From: Nocardia amamiensis NBRC 102102
GTDB lineage: Bacteria; Actinomycetota; Actinomycetes; Mycobacteriales; Mycobacteriaceae
Assembly: GCF_001612745.1 (NCBI RefSeq)
Contig: NZ_BDBA01000115.1
Location: 1 to 41,614 of the forward strand
DNA length: 41,614 nucleotides
Direction: 5' to 3'
Positions 8,576 through 16,745 of the stretch are shown one piece after another (the stretch's first letter is position 1; the number at the start of each line of letters is the position of its first letter). The translations under genes and the position numbers were made by a program. The notes under the pieces were generated by a model. That model did not search any database and was not told where the DNA came from. It saw nothing but the letters and a program-made list of their open reading frames with translations.

Positions 8576-8740
8576 ATGGCCGATCGGGCCAAGCTGAAGC
8601 ACCGCACAGCGTTGCGGGATGTCCAGAATGCGCAGGCGGTGCCGGTGCGGGTGCTGGCCGAGCGGGCCGGCTGCGGCGAGAGCATGGTCGGGCTGCTGCG
8701 CACGTGGACACGGACTTCGTATAGCGCTGAGCTTCGCTGA
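8576..8740 (+). CDS. Short helix-turn-helix protein (truncated XRE-like)
   Basis: A 54-residue frame, ATG preceded by GGGAGGGAG. The sequence MADRAKLKHRTALRDVQNAQ then VPVRVLAERAGCGESMVGLLRT looks like the first half of an actinobacterial phage-type XRE repressor, in which an HTH follows 'VPVR.LAERAG'. The usual HTH domain continues for some 25 residues more, while here the frame ends in an unrelated RTSYSAELR, so the gene is probably truncated. No partner integrase is intact nearby. Confidence 0.5.
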   Translation: MADRAKLKHRTALRDVQNAQAVPVRVLAERAGCGESMVGLLRTWTRTSYSAELR

Positions 8741-8858
8741 ATTCGAGTGATTTCATCGACTGGCGGTTGTTGCCTCCTCCAGTGAGGTGGTCTGGCAGCT
8801 CATCGATCTGGCTGGTGTCGAATGGCCTCGCTTGCGGCACGGATGCGCTGACGGGCGC

Positions 8859-9449
8859 TCAGTGAGGGGACGCCATGATGCGCCGTGCAGCCTCGACGGC
8901 GGCCTGTCTGAACTGCGCGAGCCGCTTGCTGGACCATGGGTCTGTCGTGTCGTGGGTCCTGATCGCCTCCGAGGCCGTGAACCAGGAGGCCGCGAGTCCG
9001 AGGAGCAGCGCAAGCAGGTCGGCCGGAGCGAAGGTGGTCTCGACGCGCCCGTCGCGCTGCGCGGCGGTGAGCGCTTTAAGCTTCGCGCCGTAGGACTCGG
9101 CCTCGAAGGCCGCGACGGCGGTCGGGCGCTCGAGTTGGGCCCAGAGAACGAGGCGGACCACCTCGGGGTGCTCGATGACGTACTCGAAGAGCCGGCCGAC
9201 GTAGCCGGGAAGATCGTCAGGATCGAACGGCACCTCCTGCATCAGCGGCCCGCAGCTGGTGTCCAGGACGGCGTCGAAGAGTTGTTCCTTGCTTCCGAAG
9301 TAGGCGTAGATCAGCTGCTTGTTCGCCCGGGCGGCGGCCGCGATCCGGTCGACTCGTGCCCCGGAAATCCCATGTGCTGCGAACTCCTCGGTCGCGGCGT
9401 CCAGGAGGCGTTCCTTGGTCGCCGCCGAGTCGCGTGCTGCTACGGCCAT
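8859..9449 (-). CDS. TetR-family transcriptional regulator
   Basis: A 196-residue TetR repressor. The N-terminal HTH (about 5-50) reads ATKERLLDAATEEFAAHGISGARVDRIAAAARANKQLIYAYFGSKEQLFDAV, with the typical YxYFxSKEQL end. The C-terminal ligand domain is helical. I use the ATG giving MAVAARDSAATKERLL; another ATG five codons upstream is possible. It is divergent from the small membrane protein at 9537, with two similar 14-base boxes between them, so it probably represses both itself and that gene. Confidence 0.93.
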   Translation of the reverse strand: MAVAARDSAATKERLLDAATEEFAAHGISGARVDRIAAAARANKQLIYAYFGSKEQLFDAVLDTSCGPLMQEVPFDPDDLPGYVGRLFEYVIEHPEVVRLVLWAQLERPTAVAAFEAESYGAKLKALTAAQRDGRVETTFAPADLLALLLGLAASWFTASEAIRTHDTTDPWSSKRLAQFRQAAVEAARRIMASPH

Positions 9450-9461
9450 GCAGAAAGCATA

Positions 9462-9516
9462 CAACTAGTTAGTTGACAGCTGGTGCGCCGGGTGCAACGA
9501 TCTAACCATCTGGTTG
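9462..9516. promoter_or_regulatory. Paired operator boxes between tetR and the membrane protein gene
   Basis: Box 1 at 9462-9475 is CAACTAGTTAGTTG, a perfect 6-base inverted repeat. Box 2 at 9503-9516 is TAACCATCTGGTTG, with 5-base arms. Together they give YAACYANNTRGTTG, so they look like two copies of one site 41 bases apart. The location in a divergent tetR intergenic region supports binding of the TetR protein encoded at 8859-9449. Confidence 0.6.
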
Positions 9517-9536
9517 GTTACATAAGGAGTGTCGCC

Positions 9537-9974
9537 ATGAACAAACTGTCGGATCTCCGATTCCTCTTTCGAGTGGTGGCCGGACTCGAGCTGATCTACG
9601 CGCTCGTCGCCGTCCTCACCCCGCCCGGCCAGGTCGAGAACGTCACCGGCTGGGTGCTGACCGCGGACGGGCAGTGGCTGACCAAACTGCTCGGCCTCGC
9701 CCTCTTCACGCAGGCCTGGGTTGCCTGGGTCCTGCGCAACGACCCGCACCTGGGGGTCGCGAAGGGCCTCGCCTTCTACCAGCTCGCGAGCGCGACCGCC
9801 GACTGGGTCATGTGGCTCTGGCTCGCCGACGATGGGATCTTCTCCAACGGCAGCGCGATCGTCGTCGCCGCGATCACGACGCACTACGCCCTGGGCTTCC
9901 TACTCATACGAGCGATCCGCAAGGCATCTGCCGCCGGGGCGCGCACGCCCGCACCGGCGGCCGGAGTCGCCTGA
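9537..9974 (+). CDS. Small integral membrane protein, four spans
   Basis: A 145-residue protein with four hydrophobic segments, roughly residues 8-28, 45-65, 75-98 and 105-127, a DoxX/DUF4345-like outline, but no diagnostic motif that I can name. The ATG at 9537 follows AAGGAG by 7 bases; an in-frame start at 9483 would run through operator box 2 and is rejected. The gene is divergent from the TetR gene and is its likely target. The haloalkane dehalogenase follows 156 bases later on the same strand. Confidence 0.8.
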   Translation: MNKLSDLRFLFRVVAGLELIYALVAVLTPPGQVENVTGWVLTADGQWLTKLLGLALFTQAWVAWVLRNDPHLGVAKGLAFYQLASATADWVMWLWLADDGIFSNGSAIVVAAITTHYALGFLLIRAIRKASAAGARTPAPAAGVA

Positions 9975-10130
9975 CATGATGGAGCTTCGGACCGAGATCG
10001 AGCTCAGCGCCCACGGAGCGAGTCCGGCGGGTGCTGACCGACAGCGGAACGTTGCGCCGCGGTTCTCGTCGAGCCGAGTCGCGTCTACAGCAACGGCAGC
10101 TAGCACTTCTCGGCGGAAAAGGATTGGGCC

Positions 10131-11042
10131 ATGCGGATATTGAGGACACCCGACGAGCGGTTCGCAACGCTACCCGGCTTCCCGTTCGAACCGCACTACG
10201 TCGAGGTGGCGGCCGGTGACGGGACCCTGCTGCGGGTGCACTACCTGGACGAAGGCCCCCCCGATGGTGAGGTCGTGCTGCTGCTGCACGGCGAACCGTC
10301 CTGGTCGTATCTGTATCGGCGGATGATCCCGGTCCTGGTGGCGGCCGGCCTGCGTGCGATCGCGATCGACCTGGTCGGTTTCGGCCGCAGCGACAAGCCG
10401 GCCGACCGTGACGACTACACCTACCAGGCTCACGTCGAGTGGACCTGGGCTGCGGTCGAGGCGATCGGCCTCGACGGGATCACCCTGGTGTGCCAGGACT
10501 GGGGCGGATTGATCGGGCTGCGTCTGGTTGGTGAACATCCCGAGCGTTTCGCAAGGGTCGTCGCCGCGAACACGTTTCTGCCGACCGGCGACCGCCATCC
10601 CGGCGATGCGTTCCTGGCTTGGCAGCGCTTCAGCCAGGAAACGCCCAACTTTCAAGCCGGGAAGATCGTCAACGGTGCCTGCCTGACCGACCTCACCCCC
10701 GAGGTGGTCGCCGCCTACGACGCTCCGTTCCCCGATGACACCTACAAGCAGGGCGCCCGCCAGTTCCCGCTGCTGGTTCCGGTCAGTCCGGAGGATCCTG
10801 CCGCACCCGCCAACAGGGCCGCGTGGGCTGTCTTGGAGACCTTCGAGCGCCCATTCCTGTGTGCTTTCTCGGACTCTGATCCGATCACCCGCGGCGGAGA
10901 TAAGGTGTTGTGCTCGAAAATCCCTGGCGCCGCCGGACATCCACCGGTGACCATCACCTCCGCAGCGCACTTCCTCCAGGAGGACAAGGGCGAAGAACTC
11001 GCCGCAGTTGTCGTCGACTTTGTCCGCGCGACTGCGCGATAG
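10131..11042 (+). CDS. Haloalkane dehalogenase, subfamily I (DmbB/DhlA-like)
   Basis: A 303-residue alpha/beta hydrolase carrying the full residue set of subfamily I haloalkane dehalogenases. The nucleophile is D123 followed by halide-binding W124 (LVCQDWGGLIG). A second halide-binding tryptophan candidate is W164 in the cap. The acid is D250 (FSDSDPIT) and the base is H280 (SAAHFLQED). HGEPSWSYLYRRM holds the oxyanion region (E55). The positions track DhlA (D124, W125, W175, D260, H289). The enzyme hydrolyses carbon-halogen bonds to alcohol and halide. The ATG follows AAGGA by 7 bases. The natural substrate is unknown; mycobacterial homologues are common and often not linked to pollutant growth. 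Confidence 0.93.
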   Translation: MRILRTPDERFATLPGFPFEPHYVEVAAGDGTLLRVHYLDEGPPDGEVVLLLHGEPSWSYLYRRMIPVLVAAGLRAIAIDLVGFGRSDKPADRDDYTYQAHVEWTWAAVEAIGLDGITLVCQDWGGLIGLRLVGEHPERFARVVAANTFLPTGDRHPGDAFLAWQRFSQETPNFQAGKIVNGACLTDLTPEVVAAYDAPFPDDTYKQGARQFPLLVPVSPEDPAAPANRAAWAVLETFERPFLCAFSDSDPITRGGDKVLCSKIPGAAGHPPVTITSAAHFLQEDKGEELAAVVVDFVRATAR

Positions 11043-11437
11043 TTTCGGTTGCTCCGTGAAGTAATCTCCAGTAGGTCAGCACTAATCCGGAAGCGGCGGT
11101 CGCGATCAGGGGCTCTGGCACGCTTTCGTTTGCACCGTGAGGCACTGTGGTCCGAGCGTCTGGTTGTTGACGCGCAGGCCTCGGCTGCCCGGCTCCGCCT
11201 GAGCGCACCATTGCCGGGCGGTCGCGGCTGAGACCTGCGAGTCTCCCGGATTCCGCCGTCCTGCCACCACTGGACAATCACAGAAACTCCACACTTTGGA
11301 TCAATTCGTCCATGTTCACCTAGATCCGGCGGCATGTCTCCGTAGAAAGAAATAGGAATTGACCAGGTGCTGTTACCTGCAACGAACGTTTTGTGGGGTC
11401 CAACACCGTCCACGATGAGCTGGCGAGAGGCGGCAGC
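11043..11437 (+). other. Spacer without a recognisable gene
   Basis: About 395 bases. Frames here are short or of low complexity. The last 120 bases are lower in GC (for example GAAAGAAATAGGAATTGACC around 11345-11365) and probably hold the promoter of the methyltransferase, including a GAGAGG ribosome site at 11425-11430. I see no strong hairpin or RNA gene. Confidence 0.4.
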
Positions 11438-12127
11438 GTGCCGGTTCAACACAGGAAATTCCTATCCCGCAGATCCCACACCGCAAGGGTTACACCATTG
11501 AGTGAAACAGTGCTTTTCGCCCGCGAGTTCCTGCGCAGCCCGCTCCAGACGGCTTCCCTGATACCGAGTTCGGCCCGCCTGGTCGAGCGGCTCATCGCCG
11601 CCGTGCCGGAGCGGGGCGAGCCCGTGGTGGTGGAACTCGGTCCGGGCACCGGACCTGCCACCGAGGCGATCCAACGCAAACTCACAGGCCGGGGCCGCCA
11701 CATCGCGATCGAACTGAACGGGCGACTGGCTGCGCATTTGGTTCAGCGCTTTCCCCGCGCCGATATTGTCACCGACTCCGCCTGGGAACTACCCCGCATC
11801 CTCGCTGATCGGGGTCTGCGCACAGCGGATGTCGTAGTGAGCAGCCTCCCTTGGTCGGCATTCACCGGCCCACATGGCCACACGCTCATCGCGAAAATCG
11901 CCTCGATTCTGCCCGAGAGCGGTGTGTACACCCAGTTCACCTACACGTTCACCCGCTGGGCCCCTCCGAGCCGTCACCGGCTCGCGCAGCTGCACGGGGC
12001 ATTCGAAGAAGTCGTCGCGAGCAGGACGGTGTACCGCAACCTGCCTCCCGCGTTGGTGTATTCCGCTCGCAGGCCGCGTTTTCCTGCCGTTCAACCTCTT
12101 TCGTCGTCAGTTCCCGCCGCGAATTGA
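11438..12127 (+). CDS. SAM-dependent methyltransferase, phospholipid N-methyltransferase (PmtA)-like
   Basis: A 229-residue class I methyltransferase. It opens with FAREFLRSPLQTASLIPSSARLVERL, the characteristic start of PmtA-type phospholipid N-methyltransferases. Motif I is VVVELGPGTGPATEAIQ, then an acidic residue at the end of strand 2 (IAIELNG), and the later SSLPWSAF matches the SxLPxxxF motif of the family. PmtA methylates phosphatidylethanolamine with SAM. I chose GTG 11438 because GAGAGG sits 7 bases before it; GTG 11393 and TTG 11498 are alternatives. Its 3' end overlaps a convergent AraC pseudogene. Confidence 0.82.
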   Translation: MPVQHRKFLSRRSHTARVTPLSETVLFAREFLRSPLQTASLIPSSARLVERLIAAVPERGEPVVVELGPGTGPATEAIQRKLTGRGRHIAIELNGRLAAHLVQRFPRADIVTDSAWELPRILADRGLRTADVVVSSLPWSAFTGPHGHTLIAKIASILPESGVYTQFTYTFTRWAPPSRHRLAQLHGAFEEVVASRTVYRNLPPALVYSARRPRFPAVQPLSSSVPAAN

Positions 12128-12336
12128 ATGGCGTCCCGACTGGGTGGCGCTCCGAAGATGCGCCGGTATTGTCGGCTGAATTGGGATGGGCTGTCATATC
12201 CCACCAGGTATGCGATGTGCGCGATGTCTTTCGGATATGCCGCCAGAAGAAGCCGGGCTTCACGGGGTCTGATCTGCTTCTGCAACTGGATGGGACTTGT
12301 TCGGGTAACGGCCGGAAGTTCCGGTAGAAAACAGGC
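12091..12336 (-). pseudogene. AraC-family regulator remnant (C-terminal HTH), frameshifted
   Basis: The frame reading SPIQLQKQIRPREARLLL, then PKDIAHIAYLVGYDSPSQFSRQYRRIFGAPPSRD is the second half of an AraC-type double HTH, with the hallmark GYDSPSQFSR-Y-R-FG. Upstream the homology continues as VFYRNFR in another frame, so one base is missing near 12312 (expected FRAVT). Beyond about 12333 the homology ends abruptly at a beta-propeller fragment. Everything N-terminal is lost and no start is left, so this is a pseudogene. The sequence type is that of AraC regulators with the AraC_N cupin-like domain. Confidence 0.8.
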
Positions 12337-12565
12337 TCTTGTCCGAGCCTCCGCCGCGGTGCACGCAGCACAGCTGCCCGCCGAACACGGCCAGGGACGG
12401 GTCTTCCTGGCTGGCGTGGCGCGGGAATTGGGTGTCGCCGCTCCACCCGCCGTTGCTGTCGATGTACCCGTAGTAGAGCGAGGTTTCGCTGCCTCGGCCC
12501 CGGAACACCACGTACAGCTTGTTGTTGAAGTGAACCGTCGAGTTTGGGGCCGGATCGAGCACCCT
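12333..12565 (-). pseudogene. Fragment of a beta-propeller-like repeat protein
   Basis: About 75 codons contain two copies of a roughly 40-residue repeat: FNNKLYVVFRGRGSETSLYY and FGGQLCCVHRGGGSDKSLF, each with L-x-V-x-R-G-x-G-S-x-x-SL. Such repeats build beta-propellers in secreted actinobacterial and fungal proteins. It has no start, and its downstream end is fused to the AraC remnant. The frame continues upstream into the end of the mutase gene, where the homology is lost. A class 3 lipase further along the same strand might once have been linked, which is only a guess. Confidence 0.6.
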
Positions 12566-12570
12566 GAGAC

Positions 12571-12978
12571 TCAGAGGGCGAGGCCGACGAGAATCAGCAC
12601 ACACCCGGCGATGATGGACACTGCGACAGAGATGAGCAATGTGCCGATCACGCGCTCCTGCGATGCGCTACCCGTGCGGTCTCCCGCAGCGATCGGCATC
12701 AGCGGGGCCCCGGCACCCCAAGCCGCTGCGAGCAGCGTGGCCAACCAGTTGGCGTATGCGGCGTACACAACGAGCCAGAAGGTGAAAATCAGCCACGCGT
12801 GCGACAGCTCGAGCCGCGGCCAGATCAGACCGACAATCACCAGGAGCATGCCGTTCATGGCTCCTTCGAGGTGGCTGGACAAGCCCATTCGCGGGTTCTT
12901 CAGCTTCGGCACTGCCAGTCCGGTGAGCAGGCCGAGCAGGAACAGGAGGATGCCGAGTCGAATTAGGTGCATATCCAT
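12571..12978 (-). CDS. Hydroxylaminobenzene mutase-like membrane protein (HabA/HabB family)
   Basis: A 135-residue protein with four hydrophobic segments: LGILLFLLGLLTGLAVP, the MNGMLLVIVGLIWP region, FTFWLVVYAAYANWLATLLAAAWG, and a C-terminal LLISVAVSIIAGCVLILVGL. The segments NPRMGLSSHLEGAMNG and WLATLLAAAWGAGAPLMPIAAG closely resemble the hydroxylaminobenzene mutases of nitroarene degraders, which rearrange hydroxylaminobenzene to 2-aminophenol. No nitroreductase or aminophenol pathway gene is present in the window, so a physiological role in nitroarene use is not supported here. The gene is intact and borders the scarred region. Confidence 0.85.
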   Translation of the reverse strand: MDMHLIRLGILLFLLGLLTGLAVPKLKNPRMGLSSHLEGAMNGMLLVIVGLIWPRLELSHAWLIFTFWLVVYAAYANWLATLLAAAWGAGAPLMPIAAGDRTGSASQERVIGTLLISVAVSIIAGCVLILVGLAL

Positions 12979-13061
12979 TGCCGGCTCCGGGTCCGTTGGT
13001 GTAGTGAGGGTACTTCTCTGCCAGGCGCGCAGGCCATTGCTCGGAGGTCGCAGTCGTCAGA

Positions 13062-13262
13062 GTGGCCCCGACGACACTCGCTGGGACCCAACCGGGTGTC
13101 ACCTTGCTGCTGTACGCCGCGCAACTCGCCGATGAAACCGGTGCCCGGCGCGAGGCCGCGACCATGTTGCTGGACCTGATGCACCGCAGCAGCGATCTTT
13201 ACGGCATCGCGATGCTGGGGTCCTGGTCGATGACGCCGGCGTCCGGACTCGCCGGACGCTGA
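13062..13262 (+). CDS. Hypothetical 66-residue protein
   Basis: From GTG 13062 the frame reads through VTLLLYAAQLADETGARREAATMLLDLMHRSSDLYGIAMLGSW, an amphipathic helical sequence with good acidic/basic balance, and stops at TGA 13260-13262. No family recognised and no clear ribosome site. It precedes the serine-recombinase remnant on the same strand and could be a leftover of the same mobile element. Confidence 0.35.
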   Translation: MAPTTLAGTQPGVTLLLYAAQLADETGARREAATMLLDLMHRSSDLYGIAMLGSWSMTPASGLAGR

Positions 13263-13284
13263 CCCACACCGTACACTTGCGACG

Positions 13285-13646
13285 CCCCGTATCGGGGACG
13301 CCGGAGTCGAGTTCGAACGCCCGTTGGCCGCCATCGAAGCGGGAGTGGACCCGCAAGCTCTCGTCAACGCGATGAACAGTGCCCAAGCGGACAAGGCGGC
13401 AGCCCAAGCAGAGCTACAAACCTGTCCACCATCCCCCGCCTGACCGAGACGGAGATCCGCAAGCTGATCGACTCCCTCGGCAACATCTCAGCCGACCTCG
13501 CCGCGGGTGCACGATCTGACAAAGCGGACCTCTACCAGGCCCTCCACCTGGACATACGGCATCGGCCCCGACAAACGTTGCCGATCACTGGTGTCCGGAG
13601 GGGGATACACACGCTAACCCCCGAGATCCGCCTGCGCAAACAATGA
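13285..13646 (+). pseudogene. Serine recombinase C-terminal remnant, copy 1
   Basis: The segment LAAIEAGVDPQALVNAMNSAQADKAAAQAELQ, and after a frameshift near 13425 IPRLTETEIRKLIDSLGNISADLAAG...KADLYQALHLDIR, is the coiled C-terminal part of a large serine recombinase of integrative elements. It is clearly paralogous to 37968-38384 (LAAIEAGIDPQALVTAMNAAQADKATAQAELK...). The catalytic resolvase domain and zinc ribbon are absent. Its reading frame runs through the 20-base tRNA-end-like repeat at 13586. Confidence 0.75.
13586..13605. repeat. 20-base direct repeat resembling a tRNA 3' end, copy 1 (possible att scar)
   Basis: Identical to 38426-38445. Read on the minus strand it is a T-loop base, CCCCC, TCCGGAC, A, CCA and GTG: exactly the layout of a tRNA T-stem 3' half, 7-base acceptor strand, discriminator and CCA, most like a leucine tRNA. 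No full tRNA is attached. Both copies directly follow serine-recombinase remnants, so an attachment-site scar of integrative elements is likely. Confidence 0.55.
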
Positions 13647-13650
13647 CTAG

Positions 13651-14176
13651 TAGTGCTTTGTTAGGTGGGCCGAGATGTGCTGTGCTGCAACAGTGTTAGG
13701 TGAGGAGAGGGACGCGGTCCGCCCGGTGATCGAGGAGTTCGCCGCCGAGATGTTCGCCGGGTTCGCCCGCCGCGACCAGCGAGCCAAGGGGCAGCTGTAT
13801 CTGCGTGGACTGCTGGCAGACGGTAAACGCAAGTCGATGCAGCCCATGGCGTCTCGCCTCAACGAGATCTCGTGGGCTCGGCGAAATCCGTTGGCGCATC
13901 GAACACGACTACCGCGAACTCAAAGACGGCCTGGGCCTGGACCACTTCGAAGGCCGATCCTGGCTCGGCTGGCACCGCCACGTCACCCTCGCCTCCATCG
14001 CCCAGACCATCTGCACCACATTGCGCCTCACCCCAAAAGCCCCTGCGCAGGCCTGACCCTCTACGCCGTCCTGCGCAGGCTCCAACACCTACTCGCCACC
14101 TGGACCGGATACTGCCACACCTGCCACCAACCCCTACCAGCCCGAACACAACCACCTCACACCTAACAAAGCACTA
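13651..14176 (+). mobile_element. Internally deleted IS701-family element with intact ends
   Basis: Terminal inverted repeats of 17 bases are perfect: TAGTGCTTTGTTAGGTG at the left and its complement at the right. Both are flanked by CTAG (13647-13650 and 14177-14180), which fits the 4-base YTAR target duplication of IS701. Because CTAG is self-complementary, the outer repeat looks 21 bases long. The element is 526 bases instead of roughly 1.3-1.5 kb, because the middle of the transposase is missing. It could still be moved by a transposase supplied in trans, like a MITE. Confidence 0.88.
13675..14166 (+). pseudogene. IS701 transposase with central deletion
   Basis: The N-terminal part reads FAAEMFAGFARRDQRAKGQLYLRGLLADGKRKSMQPMASRLN, the typical opening of IS701 transposases. 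It then jumps, out of frame, to RWRIEHDYRELKDGLGLDHFEGRSWLGWHRHVTLASIAQ, the C-terminal part with the catalytic glutamate region (RELK...GLDHFEGRSW), and LTLYAVLRRLQHLLATWTG after a stop. Around 230 residues with the catalytic aspartates are missing. Non-functional. Confidence 0.85.
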
Positions 14177-14347
14177 CTAGGACAGTGGCGGCCGACTGCC
14201 GAGGCCGACGATGGACCTCGTCGACTGGTCTGTTGTCGCCGAGCTGCCCGCCGGAATCGACCGCCACGTCCCGTGCCGTTAAAGCGCTTTCGCGCTGTAC
14301 CGGATTGAAGCCCGCGTGCCACCGAGTGCGGGGCGCGGGGCATCAGT

Positions 14348-15589
14348 TCATGCGGAGGTGGGGTCGAACTCGGCGGTGACGCGGTCCACGAGTTTCTTGG
14401 CTTCGGGGCTGTCGTGGTCGGTGGGCAGCTCCACAGGCTGTCCGTTGATCGGGACGGTTACCGGCCGACGGTTCGCCAGTACCTTCCCGGCACCGTCGCC
14501 GTGCGGTACACCGGCCGAGGCCAGGATGCGGCCCATCACGGTGTCGGCGCCGACCGGTGGGAGGGCTACGACGCCCTGCGGCCACTGCACGCCTTTGATT
14601 TCGAAGAAGTCATGGTAGCCGCCTATGTGCTGGTACCCGACCTGTTTCAAGTACAAATCGTCTGGCGTCGAGCCTTGCGTTTGATTTATCTCATCGTTGA
14701 ACGTGCCTTGGAACACGCCGCTGGCGGGTTCGAAGTGTGCATATTGGCCTGACACGGACGCCTGCGTCTCGAGCACGTCGAACACAACCTTCATACCATC
14801 GGGAGCGGGCTGGTTGTTCTTGGAGTAGAGAGCTTTGGCGCCATCGATGTCGGGCGGGTTCCACATGTGCGGGACGATGTCGAGGTCGTTGGCGTAGCGC
14901 TGCACTCGTTGCAACCGTTGGGTGGTGTAGTTGACGAATTCCTGATTGCAGAAACTCGGTCCGGCCGTCGAGAGCACGCTGATTCTGGCTTTCTCGGAAT
15001 TGTCCCATAGCCACTGGGTGTCGCGCAGGAACAGGGCCAGCGTGGGTGACCGGGCACCGCCGAGGCTGTGGCCGGTGACGGTGAGGTCGATCGCCTTGTC
15101 GCCGAGCGTGCTCAGGAACTCGGGCAAGGTGTGACCCGCACCGGGACGGTGGCCGGAGGGTTTGATACCCGTAAGGGTTTTCACCCCGATGGCCGTGCCG
15201 ATCGTGTGCCAGGCAGCGCCATTCGCGAACCACGGCGTCTGCAGAATAAAGGAGTCCTCGACGAGCCAGTCGAACACCAGTGCGTCGGTGCTGCCGGCCA
15301 TTGCGATCACGTACCGGGAGCGATCCTCGATGCTTCGCACCATGTACAGGGCGTTCACCGTGTACAAGTCGGTGTCGAACAGTGCGACTCCCGGACCCCA
15401 GACGATCTCCCACCCTCCGATGACCTCCTGGTTGGTGTCGAGATACTGCTGGATCTTCTGATAGAGCGTGCCCTCCAGGTCGCTGTCTTCTTTGCTGATG
15501 CCGTTGACCAGATTGGCGTACTCGCACAGCTGGTATGTGATCTTGTCTTGCAGAGTCGGCTCATTGATCGTCGTGGATCGTCCAGTCAT
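14348..15589 (-). CDS. Class 3 lipase-family alpha/beta hydrolase
   Basis: A 413-residue protein of the lipase class 3 family (triacylglycerol lipase fold). The nucleophile elbow is VTGHSLGGA with S175; a probable acid is D235 or D237 in YANDLDIVPHMW; the base is H321 or H326 in YQHIGGYHDFF. These follow the family order, in which the 'N-D-x-V-P' loop carries the aspartate. There is no signal peptide, so it would be cytosolic or exported by another route. The start is the ATG giving MTGRSTTINEP; GGAG-like bases precede it (CAAGGAGCGG on the minus strand). It stands alone between an IS701 remnant and an IS630 relic. Substrate unknown. Confidence 0.88.
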   Translation of the reverse strand: MTGRSTTINEPTLQDKITYQLCEYANLVNGISKEDSDLEGTLYQKIQQYLDTNQEVIGGWEIVWGPGVALFDTDLYTVNALYMVRSIEDRSRYVIAMAGSTDALVFDWLVEDSFILQTPWFANGAAWHTIGTAIGVKTLTGIKPSGHRPGAGHTLPEFLSTLGDKAIDLTVTGHSLGGARSPTLALFLRDTQWLWDNSEKARISVLSTAGPSFCNQEFVNYTTQRLQRVQRYANDLDIVPHMWNPPDIDGAKALYSKNNQPAPDGMKVVFDVLETQASVSGQYAHFEPASGVFQGTFNDEINQTQGSTPDDLYLKQVGYQHIGGYHDFFEIKGVQWPQGVVALPPVGADTVMGRILASAGVPHGDGAGKVLANRRPVTVPINGQPVELPTDHDSPEAKKLVDRVTAEFDPTSA

Positions 15590-15911
15590 ATACCGCTCCT
15601 TGCCGTATGAGTTTCATCCGAAACAGAGAGGAGAAAGCGGTGACGCGAATTCACACGCCGCGTCCGCATCGGGGACAGATCATCCCGGACCGGTAGCTGT
15701 GTATAGGAGTCTAGACGATCCACCACACATGCTCGCCGAATCACCTGCCTGTCCGGGACCTGACGTCGTCGCCCATCGACGGGGGCTCGGTCAGCGCGGT
15801 CGCCAGAGACGCTGGTATCCGCCCCTTGGCGCCCGAGCACGAATTTGCGAAAACTCCATGACTCGGTTTGGAGACTGGGATCTACCGTTGCGCAGATACC
15901 TCGCCCCTTAC

Positions 15912-16541
15912 GTCGGCGCTCGGGCATCCCGATCTGCATCGGCAGCATCGGCGCCGTCCGGTCCAAGGCCTGGATCTGTACGAGACTTCTCGTCCACACA
16001 GCACGATCGCGTTCTCCGGCGGATTCATATACAGCCCGACGATGTCGGTGACCTTGCCCGCCAACTGCGGATCGGTGGAGAACTTGAACGTCTCGGCCCG
16101 CCACGGCTGCACTCCGTACTCGCGCCACACCTTCGACACCGTGCCGTGTGCGATACCGAGGTGATCGGCCAGCAGACGCGAACTCCAATGCGTGACACCG
16201 TATTTACGTGGCGGCGGCGTCAGGGTCGTGGTGATCAGCTTGTCCCGATCCAACGTCCGAGGTCGGCCCGAACGGTCCTCGTCGCGCAACCCGTCCAACC
16301 CGTGCACCTGGTAACGACCCCGCCAATTGACCACCGTCTGCCGCGCGATCTCGAACCGCCGCGCGATCTCGGCATGGGCCACCCCATCGGCAGCCAGCAC
16401 GATGATCCGAGCCCGCAACACCTGCCCGGACTTCATCGACCTCGACCTGATCCAGCTCTGCAGAGTCTCGCGGAGTGCGGTGCGCCGTTCACCCGCAGCG
16501 GCTGAGTGTCGTCTGACGGGTCTACCGTCCGAGGTGGTCGA
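15912..16541 (-). pseudogene. IS630-family transposase relic
   Basis: The N-terminal HTH part is intact: SGQVLRARIIVLAADGVAHAEIARRFEIARQTVVNWRGRYQ, then GLDGLRDEDRSGRPRTL and the linker up to MNPPENAIVLC. The following catalytic VDEKSQIQALDRTAPMLPMQIGMPERR of this family is split over frames by small indels at about 16000-16020, which destroys the first DDE aspartate context. Homology ends near 15912, so the second half is gone. No terminal repeats found. The 290 bases to the lipase gene hold nothing recognisable. Confidence 0.82.
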
Positions 16542-16745
16542 CTTCGGCGCTGGGTAGGTGAGAGTTGGCGGTATCCGTTGGAAGTGTTGGGCTGCAGCGA
16601 GAATCGTCTCTCTATGGCAGGCGAGTACGACGGTTGCGCCCGGGTGCTGGATAGTCAGCATGTCGAGTTTGCGGCCGACTCGTTGGGCTGCGACGGGCCA
16701 TGAATCGGCTCCTGCTGTAATCGGGTAATCGGGTAGTCGGGGGAC

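Noticed and set aside
12128..13135. 335-codon plus-strand frame across the AraC, propeller and mutase sequences
   Set aside because: The opposite strand carries recognisable protein families over most of the length; this frame has none.
13586..13605. A functional tRNA gene at the tRNA-end-like repeat
   Set aside because: Only the acceptor 3' strand, half of the T-stem and CCA are present. There is no anticodon arm or matching 5' acceptor strand nearby at either copy.
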